21,225 bases of DNA from a virus, in the IMG/VR virus record IMGVR_UViG_3300012954_000113, positions 1 to 21,225 of that record. One strand, 5' to 3'. Made by a program: the position numbers and the translations under genes. The notes beneath the pieces are model-generated. The model did not search any database. It was not told the origin of the DNA and was given only the letters and a program-made list of their open reading frames with translations. The first letter of the stretch is position 1, and the number at the start of each line of letters is the position of its first letter. Shown in pieces: positions 7,201 through 17,600 of the stretch.

Positions 7201-8010
7201 GTGAGTTAATTTGATACCTCCTGCAGGACTGAATCCTTGAACTCTACCATTTCTAGTTCTATATCCAGTTAGATATGGGTCTCCTCCAAATCCAGTATCA
7301 AATCCTTGAACCTGAGGTACTTCCGAGTGAAGAAGGAAATGATCATGAACAGGAGCACCATTTAGATCATCATCTGCAAGTGTAACATCGATCTGTTGAT
7401 ATCCAACAACCTGTCCTGCAACGTCTGCTACTACATCTGTATATCCTGTTGTTCTAATATTTCCTAGGTTGAAAAATCCTTCTTGGGTGTCTTTACTTAG
7501 ATACCATTTACCACCCTGAACTCCAACCTGCAATTCAACGTTACCAATAGCAGGAGATCCAGATCCATAAACAGGACCGAAACCAACAACTTTTTTTGCT
7601 TTTAAATCAGGAACCTTGAAAGTTCCCATGTCTTCTGGCCAAAACTCAAATACATTAGTTTGTGTTACTGGCACTCCACCAACATTTCCTGCTGTTCCTC
7701 CATATTTGTTACCGATACTTTCAAATAATAGAGGATAATCCTTAATATTATATTCTGACCCATCACAGTACAAATATCCATAGTATTGAAACTCTGGGTT
7801 ATTATATGGTTGCGGATCTCCAGGGTCAACATCATATGCTGCTGTCCCATTTATAGGAGTAGAGCTAGGTCTAAACTCAGTATCAAAAGAATTACTATTA
7901 TCTTTTGTCTTGAAGACATTAATAATCGTTCCAATAGAAAGACTATCTGGACCTTTCTCTTGATAAAAAGACTGTCTATTGTTTCTGTATACAGGATTTG
8001 AAGCAACCAT
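4258..8010 (-). CDS. collar-domain fibre protein with large glycine-rich domain, copy 3 (1250 aa)
   Basis: Three parts are visible. Residues 1-150 hold a collar domain: GYLYCDG 78-84, YPLLFESIGNKYGG 92-105, FKVPDLKAKKVVG 131-143. HxH motifs sit at 222-224 (HDH) and 270-272 (HSH). From about 375 to 860 is a glycine-rich domain, opened by a short beta segment (GTYAVPL to IEMIGGGGSGG), a layout seen in phage Gly-rich fibre domains. It contains runs of up to about ten glycines and many GGGGSGG-type repeats. The last 390 residues are beta-rich with SGGAT-, GSGYL-type turns and end KYLIKAF. The start lies one base after the previous stop. Glycine-rich blocks in adhesins such as Salmonella phage S16 gp38 stack as polyglycine-II helices and carry host-binding loops, so this is a candidate receptor-binding protein. 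That role is inference. Confidence 0.88.
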   Translation of the reverse strand: MVASNPVYRNNRQSFYQEKGPDSLSIGTIINVFKTKDNSNSFDTEFRPSSTPINGTAAYDVDPGDPQPYNNPEFQYYGYLYCDGSEYNIKDYPLLFESIGNKYGGTAGNVGGVPVTQTNVFEFWPEDMGTFKVPDLKAKKVVGFGPVYGSGSPAIGNVELQVGVQGGKWYLSKDTQEGFFNLGNIRTTGYTDVVADVAGQVVGYQQIDVTLADDDLNGAPVHDHFLLHSEVPQVQGFDTGFGGDPYLTGYRTRNGRVQGFSPAGGIKLTHSHVLSKQRLTGQNIATYDVFNYAGGDQGPGSLNPAGNYFASGGGGTFEEITYTPQPLSKVFTNSSEIGGRSVSTGGTPFYEETEYEYNVAGTYAVPLTTDIDVLAIEMIGGGGSGGVWTTAGSNGTASTVLVGDGSGLTLTAGGGTGGLAVAENTGSVPYVDTAGGGGPGGASTVAGTYANDITIDLQATTIEGAGSAGAQDGDKGKFWNGEYDEADPNWRGIPQGTSDGGSGSFGEFLSVTSTVERIVQDVTYPSNTTFFASSQDPTIWALQGAYIDMYGAAGAQCQNFGGTYTTGIGQYSTNSGGCTTGGRGNGKYARLSINPDSNGDITGTFYLYPGGAGSSGYPGTGGGGGNGSGGGGSGGDGYIQDGGGGGGAGLVYNATATNIIAGIGGGGGGGGAGEGQCGDDAYGNPITDGMQAVSQNLFVGGGGNGGNYGCTGGGGGGGGGGVGLASQTGGAAGPGDSGGASAGGPGGGGGGFGGHGGGYGGARGLSSYRSDFFSVVSSGDVNHNSGRSSSTPNGSGGNNGRMVGFVNENRNNWTASAGGGGMGGRLQVEVPDTVMQPLNASSVTVTVGSGGNGVTGGIVTGNPSAFSRTISSGYVENATPITSADASDGYVKVTTKKFLGTFGGNTDDTIGDVVIKGSEGVDIYASGSGQTSAGGFKLPTTQAPIVQILAQGDQPGGGATATAVVSNGVVTGVNLGNGGSGYLQAPEIRFLGGSGGGTQAIASIDASGSVNNITIVSGSSSAYTRYVKIGGAELERFITITASDTTDVVEFGVKACRGNNINGGELPDDSADELVLYYNTDGSDNFPASNFVGVLVPRPTSAEIASSYDGNGSGTAATNWFTYTLTLPSNARAPGTKFQIKQKRSVASGSNDNASDGDHFGIVEFLYYYDFITDTQFVGTSGEISSDAKTITYNVEGSANALHPAGYDVNDMRFTLSAGTPLTPTPALDPVKAIPLIEPYCLTKYLIKAF
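5410..6885 (-). other. glycine-rich domain coding region
   Basis: This sub-region of the third collar gene encodes roughly residues 375-860. Its plus strand is dominated by ccacc/gccgcc triplets, that is, GGN codons on the coding strand. Local GC is clearly above that of the flanking AT-rich coding DNA. Runs of consecutive glycines alternate with short loops containing Asn, Ser, Thr, Tyr and Asp. Other frames here look like long Val/Ala-rich open frames, but these are by-products of the GGN codons. Confidence 0.8.
5847..5878 (-). repeat. GGN trinucleotide run encoding about ten glycines
   Basis: The plus strand carries a near-pure run of gcc/tcc triplets. On the coding strand it reads as GGC/GGA codons giving an uninterrupted polyglycine stretch of about ten residues. 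Such triplet runs can gain or lose whole codons by slippage or recombination without breaking the frame. Confidence 0.75.
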
Positions 8011-8011
8011 T

Positions 8012-10099
8012 TTAAGTCTTAATTAGATATTCAACAATAATGAACGGAGCAGTAGCAACGTCAATTGATGCTGCACTTGATGGTGTCAGTGCTAATGTAG
8101 TATTTAGATTGTCTGGGTCAATCAGAGTAGCATCAGTGACAATAGAATATTGATGATCATATCTCTCAACTTCAATTTTATGACTATGAATAGTAGGATC
8201 TCCTTCTACTTCATTTTCATTAACCTGAGTATAAACGTTACGTGCCTGTGGATATGAACGAGAAGCTAAAACTTGACCATTAATTGGTAGAACATCATCT
8301 AGAGGTAAACCTTTCCAGTCATTTGGCAAGTTACTAGCAGGATAGTTATAAGTTGGTGGTACACCACCATCTTCATCTCTAGGACTTCTGTTCTTTTCGT
8401 TATTTCCTCCACCAGGGCAACCACTAAAGCTTGAACCAAGACTAAAAAATGTTTGACCTTCATTAATTCTGGTTCCCTCAATACCAAACCAATCTTTATC
8501 TAGTTCGTAATCGACAGAATCTTTAAGAAGACAGTAGCATCTAAGATTAGTAATAGAACACCCACTCTCACATTGGTTATATCTAGAAATATATTCAGCA
8601 AACGTCAAGAATGTATTAACGTCCTGAACTTCTTCTCCAGCTAGAGTACCAGATGCGATTGCCCAACATGCTGGTTGTCCACTTCCAGGACTGCTATTTG
8701 ATGGAGATGTAGATTTGGTAGCATCTAACCATGCATCAATATCAATAGTCGATGCTGTCTTAAAGAAGTTAATACCAATAGGAATATCGTTACCAGTGTC
8801 AGTCAAAGATGGATCATTTTCAAATCCACCGTCAAATCCTACCTGAACAATACCACACATATCAAATGCGTTTGGAGCACCAGTGGTGTTATTAGGAAGT
8901 TCTGATTGTTGCTGTTCACCAATATTAATTACATTACCATCTGCATCTAAAGTAGGATTATAACCACCAGGATTAGATTCTAATCCACCACCTGCTTGTA
9001 CAACTGTTTGTACGAATTTGAAATTAAATGTGCCAGTTCTATATGCTTGAGGAATTGGGAGTGATTGTGTTCTCCAACTATCGTATTGTGCATCATATTG
9101 ACTAGTTGAAAGTCCACTTTCTCTTCTAGCAGGTAGAATTGGTGATGTACTCTTAGTACCATCTGGCCAGACAATATAAATTCCTTCACCTGCATTGTTA
9201 ACACGCTCACCACCATTAGAGTCATTACCCATGATTGCAGTAACGCTCAATAGAGAATATCCTGGATTTGTCAGAGTAATAGTATATTCCCTTTGAACTT
9301 GCAAACTACTAAAAGGACTGGTTCCTGATGTACCAAAAGCAACATATCCTGAACCAAAACCTGGAGAAATAAATCCATTTAGCTCACCACTACCAGGACC
9401 ATAACCTACAAATGCAGTACCACTATATTGTGGATTCAATGATCCATCAGTGACATCAATTGTAATTGGTGGTAATGTAAGAACTCCACCTGTTGCACCA
9501 GATTTTGATTTAACACGAACTCTACTTGTACTAGAGAAGTGCATGTGTGGATAAATCTGTGCTGCATCTACACTCTCTGCATCAGTTCTACCATCATTTC
9601 CCCAACGCCAAGATGGTTTTCCTTTACAAGCAAACGTTTGAGATGGTAAGATAAATTTACCACTATAAGTAATTTGAACAACAGGTTCAATAGCAGTTGC
9701 TTCAATACCAATTCCAGATCTGGTAACAGTTGTACCATTCTGAGTTGTTGTTAAAATATTGTTGAAAACACCAGCATCACCACCAGAGACAGGTCTAGGA
9801 ATTTTAGATCCCAAATCAGGAACTACAAATTCTTCATCACTAATAGATCCGATTACTTCATCATTGATATCGAATTTTAAGAATTTACAATTAAGTCCCG
9901 TCCCACAAATTTCTGCTAATAGAGGATAATCTCTGGCATTATATTTTGCACCATCACATCTAAGATAACCTGCAGGTAGTTTTTCTACCATATCAAAGTT
10001 ATTTGGATTTGAACCAGAAGCTAATTCAACGGGATATGCCACAACTGTTCCCGTCAAAGTTCCATACTTTGATCTCTCTTTTGTGTAATGTGTTGCCAT
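8012..10099 (-). CDS. phage tail collar domain fibre protein, copy 2 (695 aa)
   Basis: This is a paralogue of its neighbours by architecture. The collar domain shows GYLRCDG (44-50), YPLLAEICG (58-66) and FVVPDLGSKIPRP (91-103). HxH motifs lie at 185-187 (HMH) and 638-640 (HSH). The C-terminus reads FIIVEYLIKT, matching the endings of copies 1 and 3. The collar is less standard than in copy 1: the usual G-x-x-YGG stretch is replaced by GTGLNCKF. The middle is long and diverged and holds a tight cysteine cluster (C510, C514, C521, C523), unusual for a fibre. The start ATG shares its A with the preceding TAA (TAATG), a strong sign of translational coupling; the upstream AGAG is a weak ribosome site. 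Likely role: second fibre or adhesin of the baseplate. The ligand cannot be named. Confidence 0.88.
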   Translation of the reverse strand: MATHYTKERSKYGTLTGTVVAYPVELASGSNPNNFDMVEKLPAGYLRCDGAKYNARDYPLLAEICGTGLNCKFLKFDINDEVIGSISDEEFVVPDLGSKIPRPVSGGDAGVFNNILTTTQNGTTVTRSGIGIEATAIEPVVQITYSGKFILPSQTFACKGKPSWRWGNDGRTDAESVDAAQIYPHMHFSSTSRVRVKSKSGATGGVLTLPPITIDVTDGSLNPQYSGTAFVGYGPGSGELNGFISPGFGSGYVAFGTSGTSPFSSLQVQREYTITLTNPGYSLLSVTAIMGNDSNGGERVNNAGEGIYIVWPDGTKSTSPILPARRESGLSTSQYDAQYDSWRTQSLPIPQAYRTGTFNFKFVQTVVQAGGGLESNPGGYNPTLDADGNVINIGEQQQSELPNNTTGAPNAFDMCGIVQVGFDGGFENDPSLTDTGNDIPIGINFFKTASTIDIDAWLDATKSTSPSNSSPGSGQPACWAIASGTLAGEEVQDVNTFLTFAEYISRYNQCESGCSITNLRCYCLLKDSVDYELDKDWFGIEGTRINEGQTFFSLGSSFSGCPGGGNNEKNRSPRDEDGGVPPTYNYPASNLPNDWKGLPLDDVLPINGQVLASRSYPQARNVYTQVNENEVEGDPTIHSHKIEVERYDHQYSIVTDATLIDPDNLNTTLALTPSSAASIDVATAPFIIVEYLIKT

Positions 10100-11667
10100 T
10101 AGTACGCTCTAATTATATACACAATATTTTGTGATGGGTTAGCGACCTGCGCTGATATATTTAGTGCGCCATTGATGGTCTGAGCAAGGACATCACCTTT
10201 ACTTACATTATTTACAGGTACAGTTGTTGGTCCTTTTAATCCACCACCCATCTCAATTTCAAATGTTCCGTGATCGTGTCCCCTAAAAGTTTGACCAGTA
10301 GGATCTTGACCTGATGGTGGTCTATTCATATTTGTAGGATATGTACCATCTCTAAAAGTTACTGCCTTTGTATTAACACCACCGCCAGCAACGTTCTTAC
10401 TTAACTCTACAACATATTCATAGTTTCCAACAGATCCCTCACGAGAAATTGCTACTACCTGAGTTCCTCTTTCAAGATATGCTCCAGAACCATAGTCTTC
10501 TTCATCAACTTTTACTAGCATGAATGGTCGAATATAATCATATCCAGTTCCAATAAATGTTCCTGCGGGAATTGTAAAGCTAGTTGATCCTGATTGTAAT
10601 GTCACATCAAAAGACTGTGCTGGTCTATACTCTGGATCATCTGGGATACCTGTAGGACCCACAAATCCAGTGCCATAACCGAAGAAGTTTCTACTACCAA
10701 AGAACTCCATTGGTCTTGGGAAAAATCCTTCCCATGCAACTTGTGCGTGAGTAGTAATTGGTTTTGCTGTAAATGTCTCAGTATATGCACTCAATCCATC
10801 GTAGATAACATCTGGAGCAGTTTCAGGTGGAATCTGAGAATAATCATAGTCTGGTGTGCTAATAAACTCATTGAATTGAAACGTTTCAATCAAAGTAGTA
10901 TCATCAAAGTAAGTAATAAATCCAGCACCATTACACCATCTAGGAGCATCTGGATCAGAAAGAGACGCCTGTAACCATGAGACATCAGGACATCCAGCAT
11001 CTCCAGATTGACTACCACCAACCTGCATAGCTACAGGATAGAATAATTCAGGACCAGATGCACCACCAACTGCAGTTGTGTATTCACCAGGGTGTCTGTG
11101 TGTTGGCATATGGTTAATGCCTAACTTTCTACCAATAGAATATACAGTTGCTGTGAATGATGGATTTGATATCGTAATGTTAGTTTCATTAGCTCCACCT
11201 CTCAATTTTCCAGAAAATTCAATGTCACTGGGAATAGAAAAAGAAATGTTAGTGTCGGCACTGATATTAGTCGTAATGGATTTTGTTAATCCATCATCAA
11301 CAACCAAATCATCTCCTGCTTCATCAACTAATTTTAAGTAAGCATCTGCTTGCCCTGCTTGATAATCAGCATCAAATAACATCGATGGTTCTAAGTCCAT
11401 CATGACTCTACCAGTAATGTCTGGAACTTTCACTGTGCCACCATATTCAGGAAAATCTCCCGTAATATCTGTGCCACCATAACTATTACCCAAAACAGAT
11501 GATAGTAATGGGTATCTGTCAGCTTGATAGACTCTGCCATCACATAATATCCAACCTTTGGGAACGTTGGATGAGAGAGTTCCATCGTTCCCGTTCCCCG
11601 CCCATGGCATGATAGTGCCAATTTTGGCGGTCTTCATTGTTTTAATTTGACCGTAATTTTGTGCCAT
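10099..11667 (-). CDS. phage tail collar domain fibre protein, copy 1 (522 aa)
   Basis: The N-terminus carries a phage tail collar domain. A proline-containing strand (MPWAG, from residue 20) is followed by GWILCDG (38-44), YPLLSSVLGNSYGG (52-65) and VPDITGRV (81-88), the usual order in T4 gp12-type short fibres and many phage adhesins. Two HxH motifs follow: HRH at 190-192 and HDH at 464-466. In T4 gp12 and gp37 such motifs hold metal ions on the threefold axis of the trimer; here this is inferred from the motif. The protein ends IVYIIRAY, similar to the next two proteins. The ATG lies 4 bases after the giant gene's stop and has no clear Shine-Dalgarno sequence, so translation may be coupled. 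Likely role: trimeric host-contact or baseplate fibre. No tip domain could be identified, so the receptor is unknown. Confidence 0.9.
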   Translation of the reverse strand: MAQNYGQIKTMKTAKIGTIMPWAGNGNDGTLSSNVPKGWILCDGRVYQADRYPLLSSVLGNSYGGTDITGDFPEYGGTVKVPDITGRVMMDLEPSMLFDADYQAGQADAYLKLVDEAGDDLVVDDGLTKSITTNISADTNISFSIPSDIEFSGKLRGGANETNITISNPSFTATVYSIGRKLGINHMPTHRHPGEYTTAVGGASGPELFYPVAMQVGGSQSGDAGCPDVSWLQASLSDPDAPRWCNGAGFITYFDDTTLIETFQFNEFISTPDYDYSQIPPETAPDVIYDGLSAYTETFTAKPITTHAQVAWEGFFPRPMEFFGSRNFFGYGTGFVGPTGIPDDPEYRPAQSFDVTLQSGSTSFTIPAGTFIGTGYDYIRPFMLVKVDEEDYGSGAYLERGTQVVAISREGSVGNYEYVVELSKNVAGGGVNTKAVTFRDGTYPTNMNRPPSGQDPTGQTFRGHDHGTFEIEMGGGLKGPTTVPVNNVSKGDVLAQTINGALNISAQVANPSQNIVYIIRAY

Positions 11668-11671
11668 AGGA

Positions 11672-14600
11672 TTATAGTTCGACTAACCACCAACCACGAA
11701 GATTGGAAGGAATTTCTGTTGCGTTTGGATCATTTGGTGCGTCTGTGTTGCCAACATATACAAGACCGAACGAAGCGTTACGTGTCTGAACAATCATTTC
11801 ACCACCAGCATATGGATTAGTCAATAATGTAGATCCAGAACCAGCAACTGCTCTGGTTCCTTGCAAGTCACCTTGAACTGCTACCGCATTTCCATCAACT
11901 GGAAGTGCTCTGATAATTAAGCTAGTGTTGTAACTTAAGTTGCCAGTTAGTTCTACAAATCTAATTATGTCACCAGTTACTGCATAATCTGGGAGATAAA
12001 CAACCATGTTACCACCAGAAGATAGGTTAAGTAGATAGTTGTTGTTTGGTTGTAGTGGATTGCCTGTTGTCTGACCTAATCCAGTTGCAGAAGCGGCAAC
12101 ATATGTCCATCTTCTACCACCATTTTTGTTAAGGTACTGTGTAATACCAAATGCATCAACAGATCCATCTTGGTACATGATGTAGTCCTTAGGACCAGCA
12201 AGACCACCAACACCAGCAGAACCTAGGTTGTCAATATGAAGAACTGGAGTGGAAGGTGATTCAACCTCAGTTACTTGACCCTTAATGTAAAGGTCAGCAC
12301 CCATTTCGACACTACCATCTAGTCTGCTAACCTTGAAGTTACGTTCGTTAGCACATACTCCGTTCTCTTGACACTGTTGGTTGTAGACTAAGAGGTCACC
12401 AAAGATGTTAGCTTCACCGTTGAGGAACATTCCTCGCTTACCTGTGAGTGGGTCAATGATAGAACCATCACCAGAGTGACCATCATCGTTGGCAACGTTG
12501 AAGACGAGGGTTTGACCGTCTCCACCAAAGATTCTGAGGTTACCACTAGTAATCTCTACATTACCATGAGAGGTAAGATTACCACCACCAAAGAATGTAC
12601 TGATTGATTGATCACTATTTCTAACAGACTTAGATAGTCTGACACCAAATACACTATCATTGCTGCCATCGATGCTATCAGGCCAGAAGATCTCAGTTCC
12701 AATTCTGACATAATATGGATAGTCAAGTTTCTCAGAAATTAGGTCACCATTGACCAATCTCATACGAATCTTATCTGGTTCAATATTTGGAGATTCTACA
12801 ATTACTCTGCCTGTAGCAGGAATAATTTCACCTAGAGTTGTAGTCTGTAGATCTTTCTGGAGTTTGACTAGAATGTCACCACCACTCCAACCTTGTGCAG
12901 TAGAATCTTCTACTGCTCTACCACCTGTAGGATACTCAGCATAAACTCCACATGGAAGGAACTTATTACCACTACCATCTGTATATGGATCATCAGTAAC
13001 TCTGATCATCTCATACTTGGTCAATGCGCCATCATAGATGAGACACAAGTCACCTTTCTGGAATGGATTGATGTCATTAACAGGGATATTAGGTGTAGAA
13101 GCAAAGACTTGACCAGTGCTCTGGTTAGCTGCAACTGTGGTCTGTGGACCATTTTGCTGTGCTGTCTCTGGATCCCATCTGTAAACATGAACTACATCAG
13201 TCATGCTATGTGCAGCAGGTGTAGTTCCAAGATATCCGCCTCTAGCAAATATCGTTGCATACTGACTACCAAACTCAACATCACCAGTACAAATATCAAG
13301 TTCTGCAGTCTTATAGAGAGAATTTCTAAACGTTAGTTTAGTATTTGTGTCTCCTGCTGTTCCATCAGAACATGTACCATTGAAGTTGACGTTACCGTAA
13401 ATGAATGTAGTTGTATCATCATTTCCAGGATCACCAAGGATAACACTACCAGTAGTAGAATCAACCTCAAAGACTGTCTCTTCTGAGAGACTATCACATC
13501 CATTCTTAACGCTAAACTTCTTAGCTACTTGATCAAGTAGAGAAGCAACCTTAACAACTTCACCCTGGTTGTCAGTGCCATCACCGTTGGTGTCTTCACG
13601 ACTGATGATAACATAATCAATGTTAGGTCTTAGTTGTCCTCCAAACTCAGAGAGATATACATTATCTTGTGCTCCAGAACCATCAATAGGTTGAGTAATC
13701 CAAGTAGCATCAAATGCGATGTTAATCTTCCAGATGTTTGTAGTATCTGGGTGGTTCTCCTTGATAGCAGTAAATGTACCAAGTGGTTGACGCCTTACCT
13801 TGAGGTAGTAAGGAGCAGTTTCTGCACCTTGTAGACCATCTTCTGTAATCTGTACGATTTCAGGATGAGTGGATCCAGTAACGCTAGTATCAATAATGAA
13901 GCGATCAAGTGCCTCGAAGTATGGTGTAGGTTTGTACTTGACTGGTAGATAGAATTCATCACCAGTTAGAGCAGGAAGATCTGCTCCTTCAGCACCTCCT
14001 CCAACAACTACAGATTGGTAAGTAGCATCACCCCAAGGATCAGAACCTTGAGTATCAATTCTGTTAAATCCTGCAGCTAGTTCTGCTTGAGTTGGAATGT
14101 TTTGATTAACAACATCAATGACTAGGACATTGACAATATCAATATTCTGGTTATACTGATTTGCTCCAAGAATTCCACTAGCATGATTAATGACTGTGGA
14201 TCCTAGTTGTCCTCTATCTCCAGTGAAGGAGAAGGATGCAAATCCACCACATAGAGTGATGCTAGAATTAAATCTAGAGCTAGCATCTACGAGTAGATTG
14301 TTTCTAATCTTAGTCGTACCACCCTGACCACCAATGTTAACTTCAGATGCGTTAGTAGCAAAGTCTAGTGTCTGGGTATTTCCAGTAAAGAACTTAACAA
14401 TACCTGCTTCAGTTCCGAGAGTAACAATGTTTTCTGGGTTAGTTCTATCACCACCAAGAACTTTGTTAGCACCGAAGGTTACGTCACCAGCAAAGTTAAC
14501 TCTTCTGTTTCCAAATGTGGTGAAAGAGTTAGAGGAGTTGTTACCATATGCACCACCAATTTTAACCTTGGAGATGTTAGATGCAGTGTCTGCAATATCA

Positions 14601-17600
14601 CCGAGGAAGATGTTAGAGTGATCAGTGCTGTTACCAATAAAGATAAACTGATCGTCTGTGGTTGCATCAGCAATCTCAACATACTTGAGACTGTTACCAA
14701 TGTATAGACCAGAAGATGCATTTCTATCAAGTACACCAGCAGTGATGCTTAGGTTGCCATTGAATGTGCTATCACTTACTAAGTTGAAGCTACCATTTGT
14801 CTGGGAGGTTCTGATCTCAGCAACTGCGCCGTCATCACCATTGACTTCGATGTCATGCTCAAAGCGAGCATCATCAGTAAATCTAGATGTACCATCAACA
14901 ACCAGTGCTCTGTCGAGTTGAGAATTATCAACATTGATACCAACACGACCATTGTTTGTAGTAGCAACACGTAAGACTGCCTCATCATTAGGAGCAGAAC
15001 TGTCACCACCAACTAGTAGAGCATTGTCTTCTGCTGTCTTATCACGATCAGCAAAGTTAGTGTGATCTAAGAAATCACCAGTGGTACGACCACTAATGAA
15101 TGCAGTACCAACAACATCAAGGTTTGCACGAGGATCAGTCGTAGCAGTATTTACCCATGCATTTGTGTATGCACTATGTGGAGCACGAGCAACAGTGTTG
15201 ATGCCTAGCTTGTAGTTACCAATTGTCTCAGTCTCAGTTCTGAGTGCTTCACCACCAATAACTCCAACTTCCTTCCAGTTAGCATTAGAGAACTCAATAG
15301 TTGGTTCATCTGCACCAACTGCAGTACCAGCAATAATATTCTCCCATGCCTGAGTATCCTGAGGAATCTGATCGATTACTTGGAAGTGACAGTAGTTATT
15401 GCTTGGGTTGAATGCATCACCTGGTTTAGCAGCATATACCTGCCAAGTTAGGTTCAGTCTAGGATCATAATAGAAGTTCTTGATTCTAATCTGAGAAGCA
15501 GAAGTAATTCCGATATCAGTGTTAGAAAGAGCAACACCACTATTAAAGTCTCTGAAGGAGAGTTTAACAACATTAGTGCCATCGAACTCAATATTGTCAA
15601 TTTGATTATTTGTAATCTGAGCGAAGTAGTTAGATAGAACCCATGCAATAGATCCATTCTTACCAACTTCAGATCCCTTGAATAGAACATCGCCAGGAGC
15701 AGCAAGAACACCACCATAATTTACAAATTGTGCTGCATTAATTCTAGATCCACCACCAGAAATTAGTGGAGATTGGTTAGGAGTAATGTTAGATGCAACA
15801 CCAGCAACAGTGTGCGTCTGGAACATGTAGCTCTGACCATTTCCTCTAGCGTTGAACTGGAAGATAGCAGAACGAATTCTGTTCTTGCTTAGTCTGATAT
15901 CACCCTCAGTTGGAGGAGCAAATGCAGTTCTGTCTAGACCTTCGTCTTGCTCTAGTTGAGTTACAGGATCAACAGAAGATACATTAGAACGGATGATCAA
16001 TGCATCTCTTGCCTGAGTTAGATCTTCATCTTGAATTGCAATTGTGATTGGCGATTCAAATGTGTTGACTAGCTCTCCATCACCACCAACGATTGTAATA
16101 TTCTGGTTGAATGTTACAGGTGTATCGAAGGTAGTAACGAGACCGTCTAGTACATCATCCTCGTCTCCATCATCTGCTAATGTAGCAGCATCAATGAATG
16201 TCTCTTCGCCAGTAATAGCATTGATTCTTCTATTACCAATATACAAGTCACCTTGTGAGTTGATACCAGTATAGAATACGATACCAGCGTCTTGTTTCTT
16301 ACTTTGTGCGTAGAAGTCTTCTTCAGGTGTTAAGACAACTTCCTGACGTGCTGGGAGACCAGTAGAGTAGTTACCAGGACCGAAACCAAGATATTCAAAC
16401 GTGTGGTTACCAGCACGAGCGATAGATGGTCTTCTAAGTTCAACGTAATAACGCTGATCGGAAAGAACTGTGCTATCACCAGCAATTGGAATCAAGCGAT
16501 CTTCAGAACCTGAAGTTGCATTGCCTTTCTGTGCCTGAATTGCATTTGCACCAGTATAAGTGTTAAGTAGGAATGCAGGTTGTTCAGTTAGGTCTGCAAC
16601 CATTTCTCTGGTTGTTGATCCCTTGAAGTCGTTAACTGTGACAAGACCATGTACATAGTTGTCAGCAGCAGAGAATGCCTGTGGAGGATCAATCAATGCA
16701 GCATAGTAATCTTTCTCTTCTTGAGATGTACCAGAGTTCTTGAACCAGAGAGGATCGTTTCTATAGTTCAGAGGATATAGCTTGCTGACTGGTTGAGAGA
16801 ACTTAAACTTCTTAAAGTTATTAGTTACACCAGCACCAGTTGGGAATGGTGAGATATTACCACGTAGTGCAGTTAGATAGTAGATACCATCTTGCTGTCC
16901 AGAAATTCTCTTCTGTAGGGTCTCATATCCGAAGATGTAGAATGTATCTTCGATGACTCCTGCATCCTCAACACTATCAACATAGTATTCAACACCAGCG
17001 TCGTCTTGAATACGATCACCAGGGGTGATAGTATAAACGTTAGCGCCGTTTTGCTTGTAGAAAAACTCAGGATTATTTTTTGCAATTTGGGTCTTCAGAG
17101 GTAGGGATTTGCCCATATCCTGATCCTCAAGCATGTCAGCGAAGACAGTGCCCTGAGTGAATCTTGTGTTAGCATACTCACTATACTCAAGAGTACCACC
17201 ACGGATATTCTTAATGATTAGATAGTGCTCACCATTTACGGTGTAGTATGCATGGACATTAGCTAGACCAGAAGAATTACCAGCGAAACTAATAGCATTA
17301 GGATCTGCTGCCTGATTGTCAACCTTACTGACTACGAAGTTACCACCTTGAGGTGCAGTAATCTTAACTGTAGTGAATGTCTCGTTTCTTAGACCAGGGA
17401 AGTTTCTAGTATCAACAGCATGGTCATAGAGACTCAACTCAAGATACTTAATAGAAGGATCCAGAACATCTTCTACATAACGACCAGACTGAATAGTTGC
17501 CTGAATACCAGAGGTAAATCTTGCAAATGCTCTATACTCAATAGCAGCACCTGTTAGATCTTTCTTGAATGGATCATACTGTGCATCGAGATTAAGATTA

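Noticed and set aside
7849-7857. TATAAATG, similar to the late promoter
   Set aside because: It lies inside the coding part of the third collar gene, encodes ordinary residues and has no gene start nearby downstream.
4258-11667. Diversity-generating retroelement targeting the fibre genes
   Set aside because: No reverse transcriptase, template repeat or near-identical variable repeat is visible in the window; fibre variation by this means cannot be supported.
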